Assembly: GCF_016616095.2 (NCBI RefSeq)
Contig: NZ_CP067089.2
Span: 3,224,001 to 3,288,000 of the forward strand
DNA length: 64,000 nt
Direction of reading: 5' to 3'
DNA from: Breznakiella homolactica
GTDB taxonomy: Bacteria; Spirochaetota; Spirochaetia; Treponematales; Breznakiellaceae
The position numbers were made by a program, and so were the translations under genes. This document shows positions 25,783 through 34,696 of this stretch, piece after piece. Numbering within the stretch: position 1 is the stretch's first letter; the number at the start of each line of letters is the position of its first letter. The notes under the pieces were generated by a model. The model was not told the DNA's origin. It saw nothing but the letters and a program-made list of their open reading frames with translations, and did not search any database.

Positions 25783-27273
25783 CTACTTCATGTATTCTGA
25801 TTTTCTTATCTGCTCTAAAAGCAAATTGAGATTCATCTCAAGAACTTCAACATCAGACTCTATTATTTGATTGGATTGCCCGTTGTAAATTTTCTCCAGA
25901 TCCCGTATTTGCTGATTCACCCGTAATGCCATATTAAAATATGCGTCTGTCTGAATGTTTCTGTTGCGGAAATACGATAATTGTTTCAGAATTTCCCCGG
26001 TCTTCTGCAGAACGGCATAGTCCTGTATTACCGTATTCATTCCGGCAGCGTATTCTCCGTAATCATCGGTTGAGGCGATTTCAAGGGGAAATGTTTTATA
26101 GACGGTTTTTTCTTCATTTAATGAATAATACTGTATTATGCACATGCCGATTGGTATAATTCCCGTTTCGAATATTTCTTTTATCTCATCATTTTCTTCC
26201 GGGTTATTTCTGTTGGTTTGAGGATATTGTAATTTTAAGGTTATGGGATGCAGAAACATTCTGTGTTCGTCATAATCCATGTTTTTTATTTCAGCATTAT
26301 TAATTCTTGGGCTTATCCATGGTTTTAAGATCACGCTGATTTTAATATCCCTGACCGCAGGGTAAATGAATTTATTATAGTCATCGGTAATTATTTCTTT
26401 TAATTCCGACGGTGACTGGGCGAAATATGAATTGCCGCCGTATTTTACGAGGGCGCTGTTTATCGCTTCCCAGTTCGGCATGTCGTTATACCGTTTCCGC
26501 TCTCTCCGCAGTACGCGCCTGTCATTCAGGTTTCCGTAATCCGGTGTTTCTCCGTAAATAAGATATGAAAAACTGATATTGTTCTGGGAACTAAGTTCCA
26601 TAAAAAAATTAATCATCTGCCGCTCGCCGGCATCCTTAAACGGGTCACTGTTTGAAATCCAAACTATCCGCGTGAGAAAATCATTGGGCACGCCGCTTCT
26701 GTAGTTTATAATCCGGTCAATTATTGCGCTGGTGGTGCTCTGTTTTTTACTTTCCTTCAGCTCCGATATAATATTGCGGACGGATGAAACGGAACTGATT
26801 TCTTTAATTCCGGTATCCTCCTCGGTAAATATCCCCAGTACGCCTTCGGCGGGCTGTGACCGCCGGAGTTCGGTTAAAACATCAATAAGGCTGTTTTTCA
26901 GTCCGTCATCCCGGAGTAACTCCGGGCTTTGCAGGAAGATTATGTAATTTACAGTTTCTTTCGCGAAGAAATTTTTTTCGTTAACCCGCAGGCCGATAAA
27001 CAAATTCAGGTTCTCATTGAAGAGGTTGTTTTCTGTTTTTAAGGTCCTGTTCTTTTCTAATTGAACGAAAACAGATACGTCTTCCTGCGGATTAATTTCA
27101 TACGGAAAGTCATAATCGTTTATCGCCGCTGCCGTATCAATTTGGGAAGACTCGGCGAATTGATTTGTCTCAGCCGCGTTATAACTGGCGCTTCTCCCTG
27201 ATTCCGCCTGGCCCGCGGAAAATAGATTTGAACAGCAAAAAATCATGACTAAAAATGGGGTTAGAAATTTCAA
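25783..27273 (-). CDS. Exported vWA-like protein without a canonical MIDAS motif
   Basis: A 496-residue secreted or anchored protein. TTG 27273 is chosen because GGAGG lies a few bases upstream at the right distance; the alternative ATG 27339 would put 22 basic residues before the signal peptide. The signal segment is FLTPFLVMIFCCSNLFSAGQA. The region VNYIIFLQSPELL to ILGIFTEED resembles a von Willebrand A fold with alternating strands and helices, but the DxSxS metal site is not visible. The C-terminal part has a coiled helix (LRVNQQIRDLEKIYNGQ). AT-rich. Probably part of a surface or signalling complex with its membrane neighbours; no function assigned. Confidence 0.65.
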   Translation of the reverse strand: MKFLTPFLVMIFCCSNLFSAGQAESGRSASYNAAETNQFAESSQIDTAAAINDYDFPYEINPQEDVSVFVQLEKNRTLKTENNLFNENLNLFIGLRVNEKNFFAKETVNYIIFLQSPELLRDDGLKNSLIDVLTELRRSQPAEGVLGIFTEEDTGIKEISSVSSVRNIISELKESKKQSTTSAIIDRIINYRSGVPNDFLTRIVWISNSDPFKDAGERQMINFFMELSSQNNISFSYLIYGETPDYGNLNDRRVLRRERKRYNDMPNWEAINSALVKYGGNSYFAQSPSELKEIITDDYNKFIYPAVRDIKISVILKPWISPRINNAEIKNMDYDEHRMFLHPITLKLQYPQTNRNNPEENDEIKEIFETGIIPIGMCIIQYYSLNEEKTVYKTFPLEIASTDDYGEYAAGMNTVIQDYAVLQKTGEILKQLSYFRNRNIQTDAYFNMALRVNQQIRDLEKIYNGQSNQIIESDVEVLEMNLNLLLEQIRKSEYMK

Positions 27274-27344
27274 TGTATTCCTCCTCTGTCCGGCCTGTCT
27301 CAGCCGGTGTTTATCAGGCGAAGCAAGATATCCGTACATCGTTT

Positions 27345-27767
27345 TTATTCTTTAATAAATTTATACCAGATGTTTATTAGAAGTAATATTGAAAACAGGG
27401 CCACAATGACCGGCGCGGAATAATAGAACGCGGCTTTTTCTTTGAAAAAATTCCGGACGGATGTTCCCAGGGTCAGAACCAGCCCAATTATTATCCCGAC
27501 AATTCCGCCGATCAATCCGTAGAAAAGCGAGTCGTATCCGTTATTGGCCTGGATATTCACTATCAGAATTATAAAAAACAGCGCCGCTCCGGAAACGAGC
27601 GATACCGTAATAATGCTGTTCAGTGTTCCCATCCAGTTGTTGAGAAAATTATCTCTGTGTTTTTCTCTGAGATATACGCATACACAGAAATAACCCGCCG
27701 GTATCACAACGGGCATAACTGATTTTTGTATAGCCTCCAGAAGGGCGTAACTCTTTTCCGCCGTCAT
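27345..27767 (-). CDS. Small multi-pass membrane protein, unknown function
   Basis: A 140-residue protein with four predicted membrane segments (about residues 18-33, 47-70, 82-103 and 115-136) and a short basic loop REKHRDN between the first two. I do not recognise a family. Base use is AT-rich like the vWA-like and YcxB-like genes after it, which suggests the three moved together. The start lies six bases after the stop of the iron-sulfur protein gene, so the transcripts may be continuous. Confidence 0.6.
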   Translation of the reverse strand: MTAEKSYALLEAIQKSVMPVVIPAGYFCVCVYLREKHRDNFLNNWMGTLNSIITVSLVSGAALFFIILIVNIQANNGYDSLFYGLIGGIVGIIIGLVLTLGTSVRNFFKEKAAFYYSAPVIVALFSILLLINIWYKFIKE

Positions 27768-27773
27768 ATTGTT

Positions 27774-28538
27774 CTACCTGTCCGCGGGAGCTTTAACCGA
27801 ACAGGGGAGGCCGACCAGGCATTTCCCGCAGACTCCGGCGTCTCCCAGATCCTTATACCGGATCCCGTTTTCTTTGCATGCCGTGCTGCACCGGAACCGG
27901 TCAAAGGTGTCCGCGGGATATGCGTCGGCGACACAGCGGCCGCGGCATATCCCGCAGCGGCCGGTTGTTTTATAGATGCACCGTTCCGGCAGAGCCGCCG
28001 ATTGCTCCGGGATTTTACAGTCCGTCACAATACTGCCGAGCCTTCCGCAGCAGCCGTATTCCGTTATCAGCATATTGTTGATGCCGAATGTCCCGATCCC
28101 CGCGATAAAAGCGATATGGCGCTGGGACCAGCTGCTGATGAGTTTTTCCTTGTCATACCCGTGGGCTCCCGGACTTTTTACCCCGCGGTATCCGCCGGCT
28201 TCCATGGCTTCGACCAAGCGGTCGTTTATTTCCACGATAACGTTATTCGTGTGGATATACGCCAGAGCCCATTCCTTTGACGCGGCGGCTCCCGCTATAT
28301 TGCTTTTGGGAATGTACTCTTTGAATGGAAGGAAATAGCTGATAATGGTTTTTGCTTCGGGAAGAAGGTCGCCGGGCAGATAATGGTTTTCGCCGACCAG
28401 TGTTTTAAGTTCCCGGAGCCGGGGGTTGTCCGCGGAAACAAAACCGGCGATGGGTTCGCGCCATATATTTCCCAGATCAATACGGCTGCCGTAGTCCGCC
28501 ATGGTTTCTCTGATAACCTGGATGATTGTTTCTTTCAT
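27774..28538 (-). CDS. QueG-like 4Fe-4S protein (epoxyqueuosine-reductase family)
   Basis: A 254-residue iron-sulfur protein. The N-terminal part has the REPIAGFVSADNPRL and SYFLPF motifs of the QueG N-terminal region. The C-terminal part has two cysteine groups (CGICRGRC at about residue 195-202 and CSTACKENG followed by CGKCLVGLPC) able to hold 4Fe-4S clusters. Length is shorter than true QueG (about 380), so this is a family member of unknown substrate rather than the tRNA enzyme. It is the first gene of the minus-strand run that ends with the MBL protein. Confidence 0.75.
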   Translation of the reverse strand: MKETIIQVIRETMADYGSRIDLGNIWREPIAGFVSADNPRLRELKTLVGENHYLPGDLLPEAKTIISYFLPFKEYIPKSNIAGAAASKEWALAYIHTNNVIVEINDRLVEAMEAGGYRGVKSPGAHGYDKEKLISSWSQRHIAFIAGIGTFGINNMLITEYGCCGRLGSIVTDCKIPEQSAALPERCIYKTTGRCGICRGRCVADAYPADTFDRFRCSTACKENGIRYKDLGDAGVCGKCLVGLPCSVKAPADR

Positions 28539-28613
28539 AATTGTTCTTCCTGGGATAGCCGCATCCCGCAGTACAGGTCTTCACGGATTGAAAAAACGGC
28601 GCTCCCCGCATCC

Positions 28614-28642
28614 TTGACGGCCGTTCAGTTCCGTGATACGAT
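28614..28642 (+). promoter_or_regulatory. Promoter of the prfH-rtcB leader
   Basis: TTGACG (28614-28619), a 17-base spacer and TACGAT (28637-28642) make a good sigma70-type promoter. Transcription should begin near 28649, 23 bases before the leader peptide start. Confidence 0.65.
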
Positions 28643-28671
28643 AACTATATCACATCTTTAAGGAGGCTGCT

Positions 28672-28725
28672 ATGAATATATTAAAAACCATTTACCTAAC
28701 CGCGGCGGCCTCTGCCTGCCGGTAA
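28672..28725 (+). CDS. Putative 17-residue leader peptide of the prfH-rtcB operon
   Basis: ATG 28672 is preceded by a perfect AAGGAGG site five bases upstream. The frame reads MNILKTIYLTAAASACR and stops with TAA at 28723. The last seven codons contain the left arm of the terminator stem (28702-28714), so translation and terminator folding exclude each other. A ribosome sitting on the stop codon would cover the left arm. The strong ribosome site, the short frame and this overlap are typical of attenuation leaders. No run of one regulatory amino acid is present, which argues against amino-acid attenuation and for sensing of termination itself. Confidence 0.6.
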   Translation: MNILKTIYLTAAASACR

Positions 28726-28808
28726 CGGATCCGGTATCTTTTAATATTCCATAAAAATTTATCCGGATACATACCTCCGTAATACTCAGAGGCCGCCGCC
28801 TGTTTTTT
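28702..28808 (+). terminator. Attenuator terminator upstream of prfH
   Basis: Perfect 13-bp stem GCGGCGGCCTCTG (28702-28714) with CAGAGGCCGCCGC (28787-28799), followed after CTG by six T (28803-28808). The 72-base loop contains a smaller ATCCGG/CCGGAT pair. The left arm lies in the leader peptide reading frame. prfH starts 47 bases after the T run. Confidence 0.7.
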
Positions 28809-28855
28809 CCGCGCCGTATTTCTATGACGGCACAGCTGCAACAGGAATTATTATT

Positions 28856-29500
28856 TTGACGACACTTTGGCTGCATATCAGCTCCGGGACAGGACCGGAG
28901 GAATGCGCGTACGCGGCGGCCCGTACAGTCGAGGCCATACTCGCGGAAGCCGCGGCGAAAAAGATCCCGGTTCATATTCTCGAAACCGAAGCCTCGGAAA
29001 AAAAGGGAAACTGCCGTTCGGCGCTTCTTGCCCTGGAAGGGCAGGGGGCGGAAACCTTTGCCCGGTCATGGACCGGTACCGTCCAATGGGTTTGGAAAAG
29101 TACTTACCGGCCGGACCACAAACGGAAAAACTGGTTCACGGGGGTTGAGTGCATCAGACCGCATCCGGAAGAAACGGTGTGCAGTCTCCGGGATATCCGG
29201 TTCGAAACTTTCCGGGCGTCGGGACCCGGAGGACAGAACATCAACAAAACCGAAAGCGCTGTCCGGGCTGTCCACATCCCCACGGGGAAAAGCGCGGTAG
29301 CCCGGGAGGAACGCTCTCAGATACTCAACCGCAGGCTCGCCCTGGCCCGGCTTTTTTTGGTTTTTGAAAAAGACCGGGAGGCCGGCCACGCCAAAACCCG
29401 GGAAGAACTCCGCCGTTCCCATTACCGGCTGGAACGGGGAAATCCGGTCCGCGTTTTTTACGCCGATACGGTACAATACCGGGAGGTCTCCCATGGCTGA
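28856..29500 (+). CDS. prfH: Peptide chain release factor homologue PrfH
   Basis: A 214-residue short release-factor-like protein. The catalytic GGQ motif is in ASGPGGQNINKTESAVRAVH, with GGQ at residues 125-127, followed by HIPTG. It lacks the full codon-recognition domain of RF1/RF2, as PrfH does. PrfH is known to release the peptide from ribosomes whose 16S decoding centre has been cut, so that the partner RtcB can reseal the RNA. The start is TTG 28856 with AGGA upstream. Its stop overlaps the rtcB start by eight bases. Expression is probably controlled by the leader peptide and terminator just upstream. Confidence 0.9.
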   Translation: MTTLWLHISSGTGPEECAYAAARTVEAILAEAAAKKIPVHILETEASEKKGNCRSALLALEGQGAETFARSWTGTVQWVWKSTYRPDHKRKNWFTGVECIRPHPEETVCSLRDIRFETFRASGPGGQNINKTESAVRAVHIPTGKSAVAREERSQILNRRLALARLFLVFEKDREAGHAKTREELRRSHYRLERGNPVRVFYADTVQYREVSHG

Positions 29501-30653
29501 ACCTCTCCGTATCCGCGGCCTCCATAATGAAGCCCTGGTTTTCGCCAGGGCGGTGGAAATGAAATGCGAGGACCAGATTCTCCAGTACCTCAACCACGAA
29601 GCGTTCGCCGATACCACCGTCCGGATTATGCCCGATGTGCATGCGGGAAAAGGCGCTGTTGTGGGGTTTACCGCGACCAGCAATGAATTCGCGGTTCCTT
29701 CCTTGGTCGGCGCCGACATCGGCTGCGGCGTCTGCGCCTACAAACTCGGACGGATACAGCTCCGGGCGGAAAAACTCGACGCTTTTATCCGAAGGCATAT
29801 TCCTTCGGGGACCGGTATCCGGCCGGCCATGCACGGGCGCGTGGAAGACGCCTGGAACTGCCTGCCGTCCCCGGCGCCGTTTTCCTTCGGCGAATTCAAA
29901 GGGAGCCTCCGGGAAATCTGCAAGACCCTGGATCTGTCACTGCCGCGGGTTTTCTGTTCCCTGGGAACCCTGGGCGGGGGAAATCATTTTATCGAAATTG
30001 ACCGGGACGACCGCCGGGATTATTGGCTCCTTATCCACAGCGGAAGCCGCGGATTCGGGCTCCGGACCGCGAAGTACCACGAGGCCGCGGCGGCGGAAAA
30101 AACCGGTCCGGACAGTCCCATAAAGTACCTCACCGATGAAGCCCGGGAGGCGTACATACAGGATACGCGGACAGCCCAGGAATTCGCCCGCCTCAACCGG
30201 ACCCTTATGGCGCTTCTTATTATAGAAGGGTTTTTCCGGAAACCCATGGATGAAATCGAATGTATCGAAAGTATCCACAATTATATCGATTTTTCCGACG
30301 GGATTGTGCGCAAGGGCGCCATCGCCGCCCGGAAAGACCAGCCCGTGGTTATCCCTTTTTCCATGGCCGACGGTGCCGTACTTGGCACGGGCAGGGGTAA
30401 TGCTGACTGGAACTGTTCGGCGCCCCACGGGGCGGGGCGGAAAATGTCGCGGTCCCAGGCCCGGGGCGGGTTATCCATGGATGAATACCGGAAGCGGATG
30501 CGGGGTATCTGGACGAGCTGCGTCAGCGAGAAAACCCTTGACGAGAGTCCCATGGCCTACAAGAAAACCGGGGATGTCCTGGCTTTCCTCGGAGAAACCG
30601 TGGACGTAAGCCGGCGGCTTCTTCCGGAATACAATTTTAAGGCAGCCGAGTAA
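29493..30653 (+). CDS. rtcB: RNA ligase RtcB (RtcB2 type, partner of PrfH)
   Basis: A 386-residue 3'-phosphate RNA ligase. The GTP and Mn2+ site motifs are present: PDVHAGKGAVVG (Asp48), GADIGCGV (Cys78), GGGNHF (161-166), HSGSRGFG, and SAPHGAGRKMSR with His312 as the predicted guanylylated histidine. ATG 29493 follows GGGAGG and overlaps prfH. The length and the prfH coupling are those of the RtcB2 group, which repairs 16S rRNA cut in the decoding centre after PrfH has freed the stalled peptide. This makes the pair a defence against ribosome-cleaving toxins. Confidence 0.92.
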   Translation: MAEPLRIRGLHNEALVFARAVEMKCEDQILQYLNHEAFADTTVRIMPDVHAGKGAVVGFTATSNEFAVPSLVGADIGCGVCAYKLGRIQLRAEKLDAFIRRHIPSGTGIRPAMHGRVEDAWNCLPSPAPFSFGEFKGSLREICKTLDLSLPRVFCSLGTLGGGNHFIEIDRDDRRDYWLLIHSGSRGFGLRTAKYHEAAAAEKTGPDSPIKYLTDEAREAYIQDTRTAQEFARLNRTLMALLIIEGFFRKPMDEIECIESIHNYIDFSDGIVRKGAIAARKDQPVVIPFSMADGAVLGTGRGNADWNCSAPHGAGRKMSRSQARGGLSMDEYRKRMRGIWTSCVSEKTLDESPMAYKKTGDVLAFLGETVDVSRRLLPEYNFKAAE

Positions 30654-30749
30654 TGTAATGGGATCCGGTTTTCGGCGTGACAAAAGTGTTTTTTTCTTGG
30701 TTATTTCGATGTTTCCTTCGTATCCTATACAATAAAGGAGAATAATGGA

Positions 30750-31283
30750 ATGAAAAATATTCTTTGGCGTATAGCATGGATTCTTGTGGGGTTAGCCCTG
30801 ATCGGAATCGGTGTATTCTTTATTTCCAGCCCCAACGCGAATCTCGTGACTCTCTCGGTTCTTATCGGGATCGTTATGCTGATAAACGGAATTATCGATA
30901 TCGTCGCCTATGCGCGGTACCGTAAGATCATGATCAGTCCCGGGTGGGAATTGGCGGAAGGGATAATTACGGTGATTGTCGCCCTGGTAATTCTGTTCAA
31001 TTACTGGGTCGCCGCGGCAATACTTCCCTTTATAATCAGTGTATGGGTTCTCTTTGCGGGTATTACCCGGACCGTAACTTCCTTTGATCTGAGGCGGGTA
31101 GGCATCAGCAGCTGGGGATGGTCGCTGTTTCTCGGTATCGCCGAAATAGTGTTCGCGGTTCTTTCATTCTTTAACCCCTTTGTTACAGCCCTTACCATCG
31201 GACTGCTGGTGGGTATCTTTTTTATTTTCCAGGGAGTTACCGCGATTCTCAAGGGTATCTTCTCCGATAAAATGGTGCTTTGA
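30750..31283 (+). CDS. DUF308/HdeD-type membrane protein
   Basis: A 177-residue protein made almost only of six membrane helices in three similar pairs, each with a short R/G-rich loop (YARYRKI, FDLRRVG). This is the HdeD/DUF308 pattern, known from acid-stress proteins of enterobacteria, though the molecular role is unknown. ATG 30750 is used, with AAAGGAG upstream; a nearer ATG at 30745 is out of frame. It is followed at once by the mgtA control region. Confidence 0.8.
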   Translation: MKNILWRIAWILVGLALIGIGVFFISSPNANLVTLSVLIGIVMLINGIIDIVAYARYRKIMISPGWELAEGIITVIVALVILFNYWVAAAILPFIISVWVLFAGITRTVTSFDLRRVGISSWGWSLFLGIAEIVFAVLSFFNPFVTALTIGLLVGIFFIFQGVTAILKGIFSDKMVL

Positions 31284-31298
31284 CCCGTCCGGAACTGC

Positions 31299-31328
31299 TT
31301 GTTTTTGATACGGTCTTTTTGTTATAGT
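31299..31328 (+). promoter_or_regulatory. Promoter of the mgtA leader
   Basis: TTGTTT (31299-31304), an 18-base spacer and TATAGT (31323-31328). A 9-bp hairpin, GCTGTCCGG / CCGGACAGC (about 31334-31362), lies at the expected 5' end of the transcript and may protect it. Confidence 0.55.
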
Positions 31329-31365
31329 GAATCGCTGTCCGGTGAAGTTTTTCCGGACAGCTGAG

Positions 31366-31545
31366 ACAAACGGTAGGTGAGGCTACCCCAGGGATATGGA
31401 TTGCTGCCGCAAAATAGTGGAGACACTATGCGCTGGCTAACAGGCTGTGTCGGAAACAAGGCATAACCTAACGCAGTTCCAAGGCGGATTTCCGCCGCGC
31501 CCTGGGAGGCTAAAGCTTGAACGGCTTGACGAATGAGTTCCCATC
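31366..31545 (+). promoter_or_regulatory. M-box (ykoK) magnesium riboswitch
   Basis: The conserved opening GGTAGGTGAGGCTAC at 31372-31386 and the following GATATGGATTGCTGCCGC match the M-box pattern GTTAGGTGAGGCTCC ... ATACGCTGCTGCC. The closing part GGAGGCTAAAGCTTGAACGG near 31505 matches the conserved AGTGCTAAAGCTCTACG region. The gene behind it is a magnesium P-type ATPase, a classic M-box target. With enough Mg2+ the RNA should fold and allow the terminator at 31566; with little Mg2+ the operon is read. Confidence 0.85.
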
Positions 31546-31565
31546 CGCTCCGCGGAATCAGTGCT

Positions 31566-31601
31566 CCCCGCCAAAGCCCAGGCTTCAGCGGGGATTTTTT
31601 T
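31566..31601 (+). terminator. Terminator of the M-box riboswitch
   Basis: CCCCGC (31566-31571) pairs with GCGGGG (31588-31593), then A and seven T (31595-31601). It lies 20 bases after the riboswitch core and well before mgtA, as expected for a transcriptional switch. Confidence 0.8.
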
Positions 31602-31653
31602 GCCCGCCGCAGGTTTCAATGCATATTCCGAAAAAATATAAGGAGGTAATGGA

Positions 31654-31752
31654 ATGGGTTTACGGTGCTCAAGCAGCGGTGAAGCTGATCCGTACAGTAG
31701 ACGGAAAGAATCCGGGGATGCGCGGCGCCCGTTTCGGAACCTCCGTCTGTAG
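31654..31752 (+). CDS. Possible leader ORF before mgtA
   Basis: ATG 31654 has a perfect AGGAGGT site six bases upstream and opens a 32-codon frame (beginning MGLRCSSSGEADPYS) ending at TAG 31750. It lies between the riboswitch terminator and mgtA. A second frame from ATG 31649 uses the same site and runs to 31864, into mgtA; its spacing is too short. In enterobacteria mgtA has a short proline-containing leader (mgtL) for a second layer of control. This frame has two Pro codons. Whether it is translated cannot be told from sequence alone. Confidence 0.35.
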   Translation: MGLRCSSSGEADPYSRRKESGDARRPFRNLRL

Positions 31753-31799
31753 CCGGCGTTTTGTATCCTTCGCATTAGTACAATCGGGAGGATCACAGC

Positions 31800-34517
31800 A
31801 TGATAAGAAAAAAAACAACCAAACAGAACCAGACTCAGGAAAAAATCCGCAGGGACGCGGTTAAGCAGCGCCTCATGGACGCTTCAAAAAAAGAAACCCC
31901 GGAACTTATGAATGATATGGGCATATCATTCATAGGATTGACCGAAGATCAGGCCGAAAAACAGCGGGAAGAATACGGGGACAACAAGGTTTCCCATGAA
32001 AAAAGAAAACCCCTCTTCGTAAAATTCGTTCAGTCCTTTATCGATCCCTTTACGGGAATCCTTTTTATCCTCGCGGGAGTTTCCTTTGTAACCGACATTG
32101 TTCTTCCCGCGGCGGGTGAAAAAAACTATATGACCGTAATTATTATTATGGCCATGGTCCTGATCAGCGGCCTCCTGCGGTTTATCCAGGAAACCCGTTC
32201 GGGAAACGCCGCCCGGCGGCTCAGCGATATGGTCAAAACCACAATTACCGTGGAGCGTCAGGGAGAAGGTAAAATTGAAATTCCCCTGGAAGAAGCGGTG
32301 GTGGGGGACATCGTGTATCTTTCCGCCGGAGACATGGTCCCCGCGGATCTGCGCATTGTCAAGGCGAAGGATCTTTTTATCAGCCAGTCGGCCCTGACCG
32401 GTGAGAGTGATCCCGTGGAACGGATTTCCGGTACCGCGCCGGACGCGGAATACGCCAGCCTCACGGATTATCCCAACCTCGCGTTCATGGGCAGCAACGT
32501 AATCAGCGGGGCGGCGGTCTGCATCGTCATTGCCGCGGGGAATGATACCCTTTTCGGTTCCATCGCCCATACCCTGGAAAAAACCCCGGTCCGGACCAGT
32601 TTTGAAAAAGGGATTAATTCGGTTTCCTGGATTCTGATCCGGTTCATGCTCATCATGGTTCCGGTGGTGTTTTTTATCAACGGTTTCCATGACGGCGACT
32701 GGCTCGAAGCGTTCCTTTTTGCCATCTCCATCGCCGTGGGGCTGACCCCGGAAATGCTGCCCATGATTATTACAACCTGCCTTGCCAAGGGCGCCGTGGC
32801 CATGTCGAAAAAGAAAACGATAATTAAGAATCTCAACTCCATGCAGAATTTCGGAGCCATGGATATTCTCTGCACCGACAAAACCGGAACCCTGACCCAG
32901 GATAAGGTCGTTCTTGAATACCACATGGATGTCAGCGGAAAGGAAGATATCCAGGTTCTGCGCTACGCCTTCCTGAACAGTTATTACCAGACAGGATTAA
33001 AGAACCTCATCGATCTGGCCATCATCGAACGGACCCATGAGGAGGAAACCGAAAAAAACCTTCCCCATATTTCCGGGTTGTACGAAAAGGTTGATGAAGT
33101 CCCTTTTGATTTTAACCGCCGCCGTATGAGCGTGGTGGTCGCCGGCCGGGACGGAAATACCTTTATGATTACCAAAGGCGCCGTTGAGGAAATGCTCAAG
33201 GTTTGTTCCTATGTTGAATCCGGCGGCACCATAGAGCCCATCACCGAGAAGCTCAAAACGGAAATACTCAGTACCGTTGACGGCCTGAACGGAGACGGCC
33301 TGCGGGTGATCGCCCTGGCCCGGAAAACCGACCATGCTCCGGTGGGGACTTTTTCCGTAGCGGATGAATCCGATATGGTGCTCATGGGATATCTGGCGTT
33401 TCTGGATCCTCCCAAGGAAACCGCCAAAGACGCCATCGCCGCGCTCCATGAATACGGAGTGGATGTTAAAATCCTTACGGGCGACAACGACCGGGTGACC
33501 CGTTCTGTCTGCCGCCAGGTCGGAATCGAGGTAACCAGCCTGCTGCTCGGAGCGGATATTGAAAACATGGACGACAAGGCGCTCCAGAAGGCTGTTGAAA
33601 AAACGAATGTCTTTGCCAAGCTTTCCCCGGACCAGAAATCCAGGATCGTAAAACTTCTCAGAGCCAACGGCCATACCGTCGGGTTTATGGGGGACGGGAT
33701 CAATGATGCCGCCGCAATGAAGGAAGCGGATGTGGGTATTTCCGTGGATACCGCGGTGGATATCGCCAAGGAATCGGCCCATGTGATTCTGCTCCAGAAG
33801 GACCTTATGGTTCTGGAGAACGGGATTATCGAAGGCCGGAAAACCTACGCCAACATGATCAAGTACATCAAAATGACCGCGAGCTCGAATTTCGGAAACG
33901 TATTCTCCGTGCTCTGCGCCAGTACATTCCTGCCGTTCCTTCCGATGGCACCGATCCACCTGATTCTCCTCAACCTAATCTATGACATATCCTGTACATC
34001 CATACCCTGGGACAATGTGGACGCGGATTTTCTCAAGGTTCCCCGGAACTGGGACGCGTCCTCCGTGGGGAGTTTTATGCTTTGGCTGGGACCGGCAAGT
34101 TCGGTCTTTGACATTACCACCTATCTGCTTATGTATTTTATAATCTGCCCTGCCATGTGCGGCGGCCTGCGTTACCATGAAATCACCGATCCCGATACCC
34201 GGACGTATTTTATTTCTCTTTTCCGGTCGGGATGGTTTGTCGAATCCATGTGGACCCAGACCCTGGTTATACACATGATTCGAACACCGAAGATTCCATT
34301 TATCCAGAGCCGGGCCTCCTTTCCGGTGGTTTCCGTTACATTTACCGGTATCACCGTATTGACGGTTATCCCCTTTACTTCATTGGGCAGGGCTATCGGC
34401 CTGGCGCCGCTCCCGGGTTTTTATTTTCCCTGGCTGGGTCTCACGGTACTGCTGTATATGGTCCTGGCCACAATACTGAAAAACGTGTATATCCGGCGGT
34501 ACGGAAGTCTTCTCTGA
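31800..34517 (+). CDS. mgtA: Magnesium-transporting P-type ATPase
   Basis: A 905-residue P3B-type ATPase importing Mg2+ across the inner membrane. The actuator motif TGES is at residues 200-203 and the phosphorylation site is Asp360 in CTDKTGTLT. The hinge motif [10 protein letters not shown] lies near residue 630. Ten membrane segments fit the MgtA/MgtB family. ATG 31800 follows a GGGAGG site. The N-terminal 30 residues are very basic, as in other MgtA proteins. Regulation is by the M-box riboswitch and terminator at 31366-31601. Confidence 0.95.
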   Translation: MIRKKTTKQNQTQEKIRRDAVKQRLMDASKKETPELMNDMGISFIGLTEDQAEKQREEYGDNKVSHEKRKPLFVKFVQSFIDPFTGILFILAGVSFVTDIVLPAAGEKNYMTVIIIMAMVLISGLLRFIQETRSGNAARRLSDMVKTTITVERQGEGKIEIPLEEAVVGDIVYLSAGDMVPADLRIVKAKDLFISQSALTGESDPVERISGTAPDAEYASLTDYPNLAFMGSNVISGAAVCIVIAAGNDTLFGSIAHTLEKTPVRTSFEKGINSVSWILIRFMLIMVPVVFFINGFHDGDWLEAFLFAISIAVGLTPEMLPMIITTCLAKGAVAMSKKKTIIKNLNSMQNFGAMDILCTDKTGTLTQDKVVLEYHMDVSGKEDIQVLRYAFLNSYYQTGLKNLIDLAIIERTHEEETEKNLPHISGLYEKVDEVPFDFNRRRMSVVVAGRDGNTFMITKGAVEEMLKVCSYVESGGTIEPITEKLKTEILSTVDGLNGDGLRVIALARKTDHAPVGTFSVADESDMVLMGYLAFLDPPKETAKDAIAALHEYGVDVKILTGDNDRVTRSVCRQVGIEVTSLLLGADIENMDDKALQKAVEKTNVFAKLSPDQKSRIVKLLRANGHTVGFMGDGINDAAAMKEADVGISVDTAVDIAKESAHVILLQKDLMVLENGIIEGRKTYANMIKYIKMTASSNFGNVFSVLCASTFLPFLPMAPIHLILLNLIYDISCTSIPWDNVDADFLKVPRNWDASSVGSFMLWLGPASSVFDITTYLLMYFIICPAMCGGLRYHEITDPDTRTYFISLFRSGWFVESMWTQTLVIHMIRTPKIPFIQSRASFPVVSVTFTGITVLTVIPFTSLGRAIGLAPLPGFYFPWLGLTVLLYMVLATILKNVYIRRYGSLL

Positions 34518-34524
34518 CAGGCCG

Positions 34525-34574
34525 GCCGCCGTATACCATGCGTATGCGGACAGCGGCGTTTGGTATGCGGCGGC
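34525..34574 (+). repeat. Inverted repeat downstream of mgtA
   Basis: GCCGCCGTATACCA (34525-34538) pairs with TGGTATGCGGCGGC (34561-34574), 14 pairs with one wobble. T-rich sequence follows, though the longest run is about 35 bases later. It probably ends or stabilises the mgtA transcript. Confidence 0.5.
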
Positions 34575-34696
34575 TCTGTCTTTTCCGGTTTTTGGGATTG
34601 TTTTTTTCCGGCGTAAATTTGTATGATTACCGGAGAAGCCCCGCCAATGTATTCCGCGCGGGCTGATTATTTTAAAAATTGTAACGGAGCTTTTCA

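Noticed and set aside
31517..31864. 115-codon open frame across the riboswitch terminator and into mgtA
   Set aside because: Its first part lies in the riboswitch and terminator and it overlaps the mgtA start in another frame. Only the short frame at 31654 has a good ribosome site, and it is listed with low confidence.
32997..33959. Minus-strand open frame opposite mgtA
   Set aside because: Shadow of a conserved P-type ATPase; His/Gly-rich composition without any motif.
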